Shown: piece after piece, positions 15,947 through 25,200 of the stretch
How positions within the stretch are numbered: position 1 is the stretch's first letter
How the letters are laid out: every line of letters begins with the position of its first letter
NCBI RefSeq assembly: GCF_016406105.1
Contig: NZ_CP066308.1
Coordinates: forward strand, 3,521,501 to 3,585,500
DNA: 64,000 nucleotides
Origin: Brevibacillus composti
GTDB taxonomy: Bacteria > Bacillota > Bacilli > Brevibacillales > Brevibacillaceae
Direction: 5' to 3'
Program-made: the position numbers and the translations under genes
Notes under the pieces: generated by a model
What the model was told of the DNA's origin: nothing
Databases searched by the model: none
The model's input: the letters and a program-made list of their open reading frames with translations, nothing else

Positions 15947-17632
15947 TCACCTCACAGGCGCATCATGTAAAATAATCATGCCGTTATTCTTCTCGACCGA
16001 TCCTTTCGATCCCCCGGCAGAGCCGGCAGACGTGCCGCCTAGTGCGGACGAGCTCCCGGCAGCCGCGCTGCTCGCGGGTGCGGGGCTGTCGGCAACGGCG
16101 GGTGCAGCCGGCTGTAGCGGGAGCGGGTCAATATCCGGCGGCTTCCCGTTATCCGGGAGGCGGTCCGCCGGGGTGTACTGCCCGCTGGTCGCCAGCCATT
16201 CCTCCTCTGCCTCTGTCGGCCAGTCCGCCACCGGCCTTCTCTCTCGCGCGGCGGCTCCCGCTCGCTCGGGACCGACCGCGATTACATGGGGGATCGGCAG
16301 ATATACATTGTCCGCGACGGGCGCCTTTTTGTCCGCCTGAGGATAGTAGAGATATACTTTAACCCGAAAGCCCTTTTCGCCGACCCGCTCGATCCGCTCG
16401 GCATTGGCCGGGAGCGCAGGGTCTGCCCGCACGATCGTGTCCGGTGTGTAATACTCGCTGATCTCCGTGGTCAAAAGCGGCTTCTCCGCCGCAGGCGATG
16501 CGGGGCCGTAGAGAGCCACGCGCAGACTGCCCTGCTCGACCGCCGCATGGATGTAGACCGGTCTGTCCAGGCGGTTGGCAAAGCGCAGGTCAAATTCTTC
16601 GCCGTTTACAAAAGCCTCCATCCCCAGCTTCTGTACATCGACCGGCCGCTTGGCGCTGTGCCGCTCGATGATCTCCAGCCCGCTCATGACTGCGGTCTCG
16701 TAGAGTGCTGAGGCGACTTGAACAGCGCTGCCGCCCAGTCCGTCGGGGATTGCCTCCTGCTTTTTATCCGCAGAGGGGCGGTAGCCGTTTGCGGCGGTAT
16801 AGGGACCTGTCAACTCGTTGAAGGAGAGGACCTGATTCGGCAGCAGAATCGTACCGTTGATCAGCTCAGCAGCCCTTTTCACATTCTCCAGCCTGTCGGG
16901 GACGGAAGCGGCCAGCTGCGCTCTCCATTGCGAGAGCAGCTCCGTGCTTTGCTCCAAGTCCTTCGAAACGATCGCGGGCACCTCTTTTTTCACCATCAGC
17001 GGGGTTTGCAAAGAGAAGCGCAGGGTCTCGAGCTCCGTCTCCACGGCCGCAATCGTCTCTTCTACATCCACCTGGTAGCCGATCCTCTCTGGAACCACCA
17101 CCGCTCTCTCCTGCTCGATTCGCAGAGTGGCTGCCCGCGCCTCTTGCTCGACTTCGCGCGCAATGTCCGCGATCTGCCTTTTCAGTTCGTGGCGGTCATA
17201 GACGACCGACAGCGGGATGCGGGCTTCCCCTTCGTCACCCGTCAGTCGGTTTACGATACCTGCGATTCCCGCGGACCGTTCCGCCCTTTCCTTGACCCGC
17301 TCCATCGTCTGATCCAGTTCATAGCGGAGACCGAGCTTGTCTTTGTCCAGCGGATATGTCCGCTGGTCCAGCGTGAGCAGCAGCGGTGCGCGAGAGAGGT
17401 CATCCAGCTTCCGCTCCACGTCCGCCCGCGCCTCCGCCCATGTTCGTCCCTCCAGAGACAAGCCCGCCACCTGTATGGCAGGGAGCCTTCCTCCGGCGGC
17501 TGATCCGGACTGTTCCCACAAGCCGGAGGCGAGCAGGGAGACAGCCCCGAACACCAGGGTTTGGACCAAGAGGAGCGCAAAAACGCCACCGTACAATTGA
17601 TATGATTGGATTCGCAACACGATCTCGCTCAC
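15947..17632 (-). CDS. VanW-family secreted/membrane protein in pil operon
   Basis: The protein has 561 residues. The N-terminal membrane helix (about 14-37) is followed by a PG_binding_4-type domain (about 50-230). The VanW domain (about 250-390) has LSFNELTGPY, NGYRPSADKKQ and the SALYETAVMSGLEIIERHSA stretch. A G5-like segment and a Pro/Ala/Ser-rich tail (about 490-540) suited to crossing the wall end the protein. VanW proteins often accompany Gram-positive T4P loci; the biochemical role is unknown. A wall-passage or scaffold function is inference. It overlaps the alternative pilB start, consistent with one operon. Confidence 0.85.
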   Translation of the reverse strand: MSEIVLRIQSYQLYGGVFALLLVQTLVFGAVSLLASGLWEQSGSAAGGRLPAIQVAGLSLEGRTWAEARADVERKLDDLSRAPLLLTLDQRTYPLDKDKLGLRYELDQTMERVKERAERSAGIAGIVNRLTGDEGEARIPLSVVYDRHELKRQIADIAREVEQEARAATLRIEQERAVVVPERIGYQVDVEETIAAVETELETLRFSLQTPLMVKKEVPAIVSKDLEQSTELLSQWRAQLAASVPDRLENVKRAAELINGTILLPNQVLSFNELTGPYTAANGYRPSADKKQEAIPDGLGGSAVQVASALYETAVMSGLEIIERHSAKRPVDVQKLGMEAFVNGEEFDLRFANRLDRPVYIHAAVEQGSLRVALYGPASPAAEKPLLTTEISEYYTPDTIVRADPALPANAERIERVGEKGFRVKVYLYYPQADKKAPVADNVYLPIPHVIAVGPERAGAAARERRPVADWPTEAEEEWLATSGQYTPADRLPDNGKPPDIDPLPLQPAAPAVADSPAPASSAAAGSSSALGGTSAGSAGGSKGSVEKNNGMIILHDAPVR

Positions 17633-17653
17633 TTCCGCTTTGATGTGGACTCC

Positions 17654-18616
17654 TCAAGCCCTCGGGCTGAGGCGCATGTTTGGATAGGTACGCTCTTCTC
17701 CCAGCGAAGGATCGTCTACCCGATCCAGTTCCTCTTCGAACCTGCTCAGCAAGAGGGCGCTATCCGCCGGGAGAGCCACCGGTACATCTTCTTCCGCTGC
17801 CGGCAGCGGATCATCGGAGAGATTCCATGGCAAGAGATCATCGTCGACCGCTTCCGGTCTCGCCGTATCCTGGCAGCCGGCCTCGATGGGCTCGTCCAGA
17901 AAGGAGGCATCGAGGCGTTCCGAATCCTCCCGCTCTCCCTCAGCGGCCGCTTCGGCAAACGCTTTTGCCAGCTCCCACTCTGCCAGAGCGATACCTTCCA
18001 AATCCGGCAAAAGGGCATCGTTTTCCGCCTGCACGCCTGCTCCGGTTTCCTCGCCACCCGTATGATCCTGTGCCACCGCGGCTGCGACTTCCTCCAGCGC
18101 TGCCCGCTGTTCCCGCTCCTCCCACACCAGGATGGCTTGGGGATGGGGAGAGTTTTGGGCTTGGGCTTGGACATCGGCTTGGACATCGGCTTGGACTCGG
18201 ACATGGACTTGGATATCGTCTTGAACACGGTCTTGGACCCGCACTCCATCCGGGACACTGCCTTCTTCTGCTGGCGGCTGCGGCAGGGCAGCAGACAGAG
18301 CGGCATTCGCGGCTTCATCGGAATCGCGTGAACCGAAGAAAAAGTCTGAAGAGCGGGTTTTCTCCCGATCCGCTATGCCTTTGGCGATAAAATAAGCGAG
18401 CAGAAGTGTAATCAGGACGGTCAGGACAGCCGTTTCCAGCCTTCCGAGAAGAGTCAGTGAAAAGGGGAGAAGAGCGCCAAGGAGGACAGCTGCACCAAAC
18501 CCAGCGTATCCGATCAGCCCGTGGCAAGCGCGCAAGCGGCGGAAAAGCAACAGGAAAAAGAGCAGGGTAAGCGACAGGTATACGATGTAGTACCCGGTAA
18601 AGCCTGATAGAATCAT
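17654..18616 (-). CDS. Membrane protein with long acidic, repetitive cytoplasmic tail
   Basis: The protein has 320 residues. Three N-terminal hydrophobic segments (about 9-25, 33-58, 62-85) precede a roughly 230-residue acidic Ala/Glu/Asp-rich tail that looks disordered. Residues about 124-150 carry a periodic V-Q-x-x motif (RVQDDIQVHVRVQADVQ and on). I do not recognise a family. It is the first gene of the minus-strand pil operon, 21 bp before vanW, so it probably belongs to the pilus machinery or its assembly. Confidence 0.7.
   Translation of the reverse strand: MILSGFTGYYIVYLSLTLLFFLLLFRRLRACHGLIGYAGFGAAVLLGALLPFSLTLLGRLETAVLTVLITLLLAYFIAKGIADREKTRSSDFFFGSRDSDEAANAALSAALPQPPAEEGSVPDGVRVQDRVQDDIQVHVRVQADVQADVQAQAQNSPHPQAILVWEEREQRAALEEVAAAVAQDHTGGEETGAGVQAENDALLPDLEGIALAEWELAKAFAEAAAEGEREDSERLDASFLDEPIEAGCQDTARPEAVDDDLLPWNLSDDPLPAAEEDVPVALPADSALLLSRFEEELDRVDDPSLGEERTYPNMRLSPRA
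18130..18245. repeat. Imperfect GGCTTGGACATC-type micro-repeats inside orf320
   Basis: About a dozen 6-base steps of the kind TTGGAC/TTGGGC, with an 18-base higher-order unit near 18170-18200 (CTTGGACATCGG repeated), encode the V-Q periodic stretch. Such runs change length by slippage. This is a coding repeat, not a CRISPR array. Confidence 0.7.
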
Positions 18617-18855
18617 GTAATCACCTGTTTATAGCCAAATGGAGTCGTTCATAGTACATTGGAGGTAGAATATCATAGGACGTTCGTAGTATCCATGTAT
18701 TTGCTCATACTTTATACGACATTTCTCTACTTATTTCCTTTGGGTTTTTGTCGAAATTTGTTGGATTTTTGCTGAATGTCACGGGATCTACATATTAGAA
18801 TGCGTTTTCAGACTTGTAAGATGAGGGAGAACCGTATGAAAGGAGGAGCCGGCAC

Positions 18856-19371
18856 ATGTGGAATGACAGTCGAAACGAAAAAGGAATGACGCTGATCGAA
18901 GTTCTCGCCTCCATCGTGATTCTCTCGATCGCCTTGCTGATGCTGAGCAATCTGCTCGTCCGCAGCATGGAGCTGTCGGGAAAAGAGGACAGCAAGCTGG
19001 TCGCTATGAATCTGGCCAGACAGCTGGCCGAATCCTGGCGCTCCGGCAATGGCGACCTGACAGCCGCGACGCTGCCGGCCGACCTTTTGAGCCGCTATTC
19101 GACAGCCAAGCTGAACTTCCAACGTCTCGCCGAGTTGACCCAGGATCTGCATGACGAAGGGGTCAAAGAAGTCCGCTTACCCGCTGTCCAGGTAAACGGA
19201 CGCACCTACCACCGGAGCGTCTCTCTCGCATTTCTGGAGGAGCCTCGCTACCAATTGGCCAGCCAATCAATGATCCTGATCACCGTACGGATCACCTCTC
19301 CCGAAGGGCAAGAGCTGGCTTTGCTGCAGGCTGCCGCAGCCCATCCCGGCAAAGGAGGCGCCGCTCCATGA
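18856..19371 (+). CDS. Minor type IV pilin (PilV-like)
   Basis: The protein has 171 residues. The leader is MWNDSRNEKG, then MTLIEVLASIVILSIALLML, a type III signal with Glu at +5. The length and short C-terminal domain fit PilV/PilI-like minor pilins that help prime the pilus tip. A GGAGGAG site is near 18842. It diverges from the main pil operon; the 239 bp between them must hold both promoters, but I see no clean -35/-10 pair. The stop overlaps the next start by 4 bp. Confidence 0.85.
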   Translation: MWNDSRNEKGMTLIEVLASIVILSIALLMLSNLLVRSMELSGKEDSKLVAMNLARQLAESWRSGNGDLTAATLPADLLSRYSTAKLNFQRLAELTQDLHDEGVKEVRLPAVQVNGRTYHRSVSLAFLEEPRYQLASQSMILITVRITSPEGQELALLQAAAAHPGKGGAAP

Positions 19372-20183
19372 AACGGACAAGCCTTTTTCCTCGGCTGCTC
19401 CGCGACCAGTCCGGGGTGACGCTGGTGGAAGTTCTCGCTGCCCTGTTTATTTTTCTGATTATCCTGATTCCGCTCACCTCGGTCTACGTCTCCGGCGTGC
19501 AGGTCTACAACCAGACGCGCGAACAGACAGCGCTGCGCAATGCAGCCGATTTTGCCATCGGCGAAGTGATGCGGACGGTCCAGGGAGCCAGTTACTTTGA
19601 GCTGGACCCCGTCGATGCGGAGGTGGAACCGGAAGCGGCTGAGGAGATGAAACTCTTGCTCCACATCTTGCGAACGAAAAAAGCGGGGGAATTGATCCCG
19701 GCGGCGGAGGCCGACAAGCTCATCCGCGAGCTGGAGGCGGGAGAGGATATCGGCCGTCTGCCCTTCTCTCCCGGCTTGGCGCTCTATACCAGTCAGACGG
19801 TATACGCGCCGCTGGATGAGGATGCCGCTTCTCCCGTCTCATCCGGAAGCGTGACAAAGTCGCTGCTCACGAGAAAGCTGTACCGCTTTGCGCCGGCCGA
19901 TTCCGCCAATGAGCTGGTGCAGGCTTTTCGCATGGAGCCGGGCTACTTGATCCGCGGCCTTTTCTCCATCTCGGCTGACAACAAAACCATGTCCCTCTAC
20001 CTCGTCGTCGCACCGGAAGGAGAAAAAATCGTGGACCGGGACGGACAGCAGATGCGCTTTTCCCATCTGGATGAGATACGGGCCGAGCTGGAGCGGATGG
20101 AGGCGCATCCGGAGCGGATCAGCAGCTATATACGCGTGGTGAAGACGGAGATCGCCGTTGCCAACCTGCAGAGGAGGGAGTAG
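19368..20183 (+). CDS. Minor type IV pilin (PilW-like)
   Basis: The protein has 271 residues. The leader ends LLRDQSG, followed by VTLVEVLAALFIFLIILIPLTSVYVSG, a prepilin signal with Glu at +5. The larger head domain is typical of PilW/ComGF-like minor pilins. It overlaps the previous gene (ATGA-type junction at 19368) and its TAG abuts the ATG at 20184 of the next frame, so the three minor pilins form one coupled operon. Confidence 0.82.
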   Translation: MKRTSLFPRLLRDQSGVTLVEVLAALFIFLIILIPLTSVYVSGVQVYNQTREQTALRNAADFAIGEVMRTVQGASYFELDPVDAEVEPEAAEEMKLLLHILRTKKAGELIPAAEADKLIRELEAGEDIGRLPFSPGLALYTSQTVYAPLDEDAASPVSSGSVTKSLLTRKLYRFAPADSANELVQAFRMEPGYLIRGLFSISADNKTMSLYLVVAPEGEKIVDRDGQQMRFSHLDEIRAELERMEAHPERISSYIRVVKTEIAVANLQRRE

Positions 20184-22148
20184 ATGAGCCGTCTTGCCAA
20201 CCAATGAGGGAGCGCCCTGTTAATCGTCCTGTTCATCCTCCTGCTGTTTACCGTACTGGGCCTGTCGATCTTTGCCTACGTCGGCCAAAGCTCGCGCCAG
20301 CATGTTTTTACCGAGGACGAGATACAGGGGAAGATGCTGGCGGACATGGGCCTTGCCTATTTTCAAAAATATGCGGAGCACAACCTCGCCTACAGCCATT
20401 TGTCCGAAGCGATGAAGACGGGCAGCGGCGAGCAGAAGATCAAAGAAGTCCTGAACCGGGTCGCTGCCGAGATGACGGAGTCGAACGGACAAAAGGGACC
20501 GTATAAAAAAACCGATCTCCCCCCGCTTCCGGATGGCAGCGTGCAGGGATTCGCCATCGGCTACCAGGTCTTGGGGAGCGAGATCCGCCTGCGGGATAAC
20601 CCCGGCCAGCCCTACGTGCTCAAGCTGCGCGTGTCCGTCGTCGGCATACCCGCTCGGGGCAGCGATGATCTTTCCGTAGTGAAAAGCCGGGTCCGCCTCG
20701 ATTCGACGGTGTACATCAATACGATCGCGGCGCCGTTTCACTACGCCGTCAGCACGCCGGGACAGCTCCGTCTGTTCGGCGGCGCCAATCTGATCGGCCA
20801 TGTGGCGGCTGATCATGTCGTGACCTCCACTGATTACCGCTACAGCACGGAGGATGATGATCCTGCCCAACCGCCGATTTGGCATGTCGGCACGGGGGAT
20901 GATCAGAAAAACCGTCCCTATGTGGAAGGCATTCTCTCCCTCTCCCACCCCGCCAGCCAGGCTGATGGCCTGGTGAGCGGCCTGTACCGGCTTGCTCCCG
21001 GGGACCTGGACACCGTGACCCGCTCTGATTCGCGCATCTCGATCGAGGACGTCAAAGAACCGGTCATCATCCAGAGCCGAAAAGATCTGGCCTCGCTCTT
21101 TTCGCCCAAAACGCTGCCGGAAGGGAGCCAGGAAACGCTCCTGTCCGCTCCGCCGAAAAGACCGTACGAGCCGGGCTACGAACCGCCCATCGTGCAAAAT
21201 ACGCAGAACGCCGCAAACGGCTTGCGCTTTGCCGGCGGCCTCACCGCTTCGGAGTACATCTTCGAACAGATCGGACAGGGAAAAAAAGAGAGCTCTTCGA
21301 CCGAGAGCGTCGCCTGGGATGAGTCGCTGCAGCTGGAGCCGCACACGGGGAGCCATTCCTATCTGAACGACGGCTTCCGGACGATCGGCAGCATCCCTGC
21401 GGGCACCGATTCCCTGGCCATCCTGGCGGAGGACGGCAGCGACATGTTGGGAGGTTCTTCCGCGACGGTCCTGACTGCCCGCCTGACGGGCGACCGGTTG
21501 GAACGGGCATCTGTTCGTCAGCTGTATATCGCGCCGCTCTCTTCCGATCAGGCCGCGATGACGACGGTGGAGATGGGCCGCCTGGGCTCCTTTATCCCGG
21601 ACGCGGATGCCGAAGAGAGGTTGAGCGGCGAACCGTTTGCGTTTACGGGAACGATCTACGTCAAAGGCAATCTGGATATCGTGGGCGATATACGAATCAA
21701 CGGGACCATCTTTGTGGATGGGGACGTCCTCATCCGGGAAATTGCCAATCTGGACGACAGAAATCTGGCGATCGTCGCGACAGGCACGATCAGCTTGACC
21801 TCCCGCTATACCCGGGAGACCGATCCCGCCTACCACAGCGCGGATTCCTGGGAGTCGCTTCCGCCGCTCTCCGCCTTTCTCTATTCGGAGAAATCGATGG
21901 AGATCTACTCGGTCGCTTCCTTTAACCGCATTCTGGGCGGCATCGCGACGGGGAGCGCAGACTCCTACATCGAACTGAACACCAAGCGCAACGAAGACGA
22001 GGGACTTGCCTCCCGCTTCGCCATCCAGTTCAACCGGCGGATTTTTGAAGCGGAGACACCCGGCCTGCCGTCCGCCGAAGAGATCTATCTCGATTTGTAC
22101 GACCTGCAGTACAGTCCACATCCCGAAGAAGTGCGGATCCAGCCGTAA
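20184..22148 (+). pseudogene. PilX-like minor pilin/tip gene with in-frame TGA at codon 8
   Basis: ATG 20184 follows GAGGAGGGAG and reads MSRLANQ, then TGA (20205-20207). It continues in the same frame as GSALLIVLFILLLFTVLGLSI and runs open to 22148, about 650 codons. The N-x-(R/K)-GSALL pattern is the PilX prepilin signal, and the TGA stands where Arg (CGA) is usual, so one C-to-T change would explain it. The large C-terminal part includes beta-rich DUF7305/PilX_N-like sequence. Without the first codons the protein would lack its signal and helix; the next ATG is 20334. It could be a true null allele, a sequence error or read-through. Confidence 0.8.
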
Positions 22149-22160
22149 TGCGCACCATGC

Positions 22161-22197
22161 AAAAAAAACCTGAAGCCCCGTGGCTCCAGGTTTTTTC
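22161..22197. terminator. Bidirectional terminator between minor pilins and adhesin gene
   Basis: AAACCTG and CAGGTTT, plus inner AGCC/GGCT across one mismatch, form a stem flanked by A8 and T6 runs. It serves both convergent transcripts. Confidence 0.85.
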
Positions 22198-22219
22198 CAT
22201 CTTTGACCCTGTCAACGTC

Positions 22220-25200
22220 TCAGTTCAAATTCAGCTTGGCTTTCACCGTGACATTGGCTTCTTGTTTATACTCTTTTGTCCACAAAATCTCTCGGGTCAG
22301 CGTATGAAGCATCTCGACCTTGACGTAGATGGCCACCCTGTAGGTTTGGCTATGGCCCGACGTGGTTTTCAGGTTTTTGACCACCCTGTTTTGCAGCCCG
22401 CCTTTGATCGAAATTCCTTTTCCACGGGCCAACTCCGCCAGCAGGTCCGTATTTTTATCCGCTTCGGCAATGGCATAGCTGGCCTGGCTCAGCCGCAAGC
22501 CTTCGCTCCCGGCGAAGCTGTAGCCAAGCAATACCTGAACCGCCCGATTTTCCAGTATCTCGTGGCCGTTATCCACCCGGATAAACACATAGGGAGACAA
22601 ATCCTCGGGGATTACCCCGCCGCCTCCGCCGCCATTTCCTTTGTCAGGAAGCAGCAGCAGCGTCTTGACCGTGGTCGCTCCCGGAGCCTCGATCCCTTCC
22701 ACCGGGGTGACTGCCTTGACCGTGACCAGGGTATCCAACAGCTTGCCGGCCACCCCCCGGTCGAAGGCAATCACGAATTCTCCCTGCATCTGCTCTCCCT
22801 TTTTCCCGATGGAAAACGGAGTCCACTCGCCTCGCACCCCTGCTTTGTAATACCATTGGGTCGTCTCTTTGACCGTCTCGGGGACTGGCTTGACGACGAC
22901 TTTCACGTATTCATCCAGACGTTCTCCCGGCTCCAGGGTGAAATCGGGAGGGAGCAGGGCGGGACCCAGCGTTACTTCACGGATGACGATCTCATTGGGG
23001 TCCGGGGAGCCATCCGGCTGAACGTAATCACGGTCCTGGTTAAAGTCCTGAAACATCCCGACAATCACGGCCGTATTGCCCAATGGCTCAAGCGGGACTC
23101 CTGTCGCGGTCCGCCCTTGGTTAAACGGAATCCAGGGGGAGGCGGGGCTGGCATCCAGCAGGGGAACATCCAGCAGATAGGCAAACGTCACGCTGTCCAG
23201 CACGGGCGTGGTCGGCATGGCGGTCAACGTCCCCGTCAGACCGGCGAGGGAGCCATCCCGCTCCAGCTTGGCCGCAAAGGCCGTGACTGGATTAAACAGC
23301 AATGTCCGGCGCAGCGGCTCAGCGGCGATTTGATCGCGGTTTTGGGCCTCGGCGACGATCTCGGCCGGATTGACTCGGAGGACCTCGCCGACCTCGCCGC
23401 TCTCCCCGATCCGGGCCGCTGCTACCTCGAAGGTATAGGAGACTTTTTGCCGTCCATCGCCCAAGGAGACCGGCGCTGACGGGACCAGCGCGCCCGCAGG
23501 AAGCTCCACGCCATCTATCTTGACGACGGGTTTGATCGGGTAGGCTTCCGCAAAATCCGTGACCTCCAAGGTCAGCGTCGCTTTTTCCGCATAGGGCTGG
23601 CTCCAGCCGTTATCGGCGTACAAGCTGAGCGTCGGCTTGCTGCTCACCCTAATCGTGCTCGTCGCGGAAAACTGGCCATCCGGCGTGCTGACCGTGATGA
23701 TAGCGGTCCCCGGCTTTATCCCCGTCACGATGCCGTGGGAGGAGACCGCCGCCACGCTGCTGTCGCTGGACGTCCAGATGACGCTTTGATCCGCCTGGGC
23801 GGGAGTGATCTTTACTTTCAGCCCCACTGTTTGCCCGACTTGGATCGATGCCTGTTCCGGGGATACGCTGATTCCGACAACCGGCGGAATATTCGTCTCC
23901 ACCTGCAGCGTCAAATGATTGAAGCTGCGGCTGTTCTCCCTGTCTCCCTCCCGGTAGCGAAGCGTCGAGTCGGACAGCAGATAGGTCCCGGTCTCGGCAG
24001 GCTTGACGACGATGCCGAATGCGAGCGGGTCCGCCTTGTACCAGTCGCCGCTTCGGGTGAAGGTGATATCGGGCAGATTCAGCGTCAGCACACCGTTTTC
24101 CAGCCGTCTGCTCCAGTTCTTGTCGATGCTCTCGATCGGCACCTCCGGCGGGAGGAGCTCGGTCAGCGTGAGATCGGTGATCGTAAACGAATGGGGCGGG
24201 AAGGACCCGTATCCTTTAAAATTGGCCAGGACCCTGCCGCCTGCTTCCGTGATGACAAAAGAAGCAAATGCGTTCACGGTGATGCTGTCGCGGCCTTTCA
24301 GGTTGGCGTCCAACTGGCTCTTGTCCACGAGCGGGATCGTAATCTCGGTGATCCCGGCTTTGATCAAGTTTTTCAGCCCATTTACAATATCGGTTACTTT
24401 GGCGCTCGGCTCCGTAATGATCGACTGGTTGATGGAGACCGGGCCGTCGTAGCCGGCGATCATCATCTCGTTGAAATTCTTTTTCCCTCTGCCTTCAGGC
24501 GCGAGACCGCCGTTGTTGTCGTTCCCTTTTCCGCTGCCCGCTACTTTGCCCAGCTCTGTCTCCATGTCGTAGACTCTGCCGTACTCAAAGGGCTGATTGA
24601 TCAGATAGAACGGGCGGATTCCGCTTACCCGGTCTGCCGGTCTCCCCGTCAATCCCTCCGCATGGAAAGGAGCGGGGGATACCGTATAGCGGATCTCCGA
24701 CGTCTCCCCGAGCTTGATCGTCGACTTCGTCAGGGAGCGGGACAGCTCCAGTGAAGTGAGCGGCGTATAGACCGTCACCTCATACGTCCGTTTGGTTTTG
24801 CCGTCCTGCGCGGTCACCGCGATCGCCAGCTTGGTCGCCCCGGGCTTGACGGCGATCTCCTTTGGCGTGCCGCTGGCGTGCGCCGCTCCGTTCACGGTCA
24901 TGCTGGCTTTGCTGTCCTCCAGCGTCGGCGTGATTGCGATGTGCGAGACGGCGCTGTTCAGATGCACCTCGTAGCTTGCCGTTTCCCGATCAAAGCCAGG
25001 CTCGAGCGGGAGCAAGCTCTCCGCTTTTACGGTCAAATTCTGCAGGTAGGCATTGTTGTTCGGCTGCGGGCCCAGCTGGAAGTCGAGAGTGGCCGTGCTT
25101 CCCGCTTCGAAGTTTTCGATCAGCTTCAGCTCCGGCATGTAGCCTTCCTTGGCCGCTTCCACGGAGACGAGACCGGCGGGCACATCCTGCAACAGGTACT

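Noticed and set aside
12537-16340. 1267-codon open frame on the plus strand
   Set aside because: It lies exactly opposite pilC, pilT, pilB and vanW, whose family motifs are clear. High GC removes stops from the opposite frame; its translation is Arg/His/Gln-rich with no domain.
18130-18245. CRISPR-like repeats
   Set aside because: Units are 6-18 bases, without spacers, in frame inside a coding gene. No cas genes are present.
20220-22121. 633-codon open frame on the minus strand
   Set aside because: It is opposite the PilX-like gene, which has a prepilin signal and continues the minor pilin operon. The frame itself shows no motif or ribosome site.
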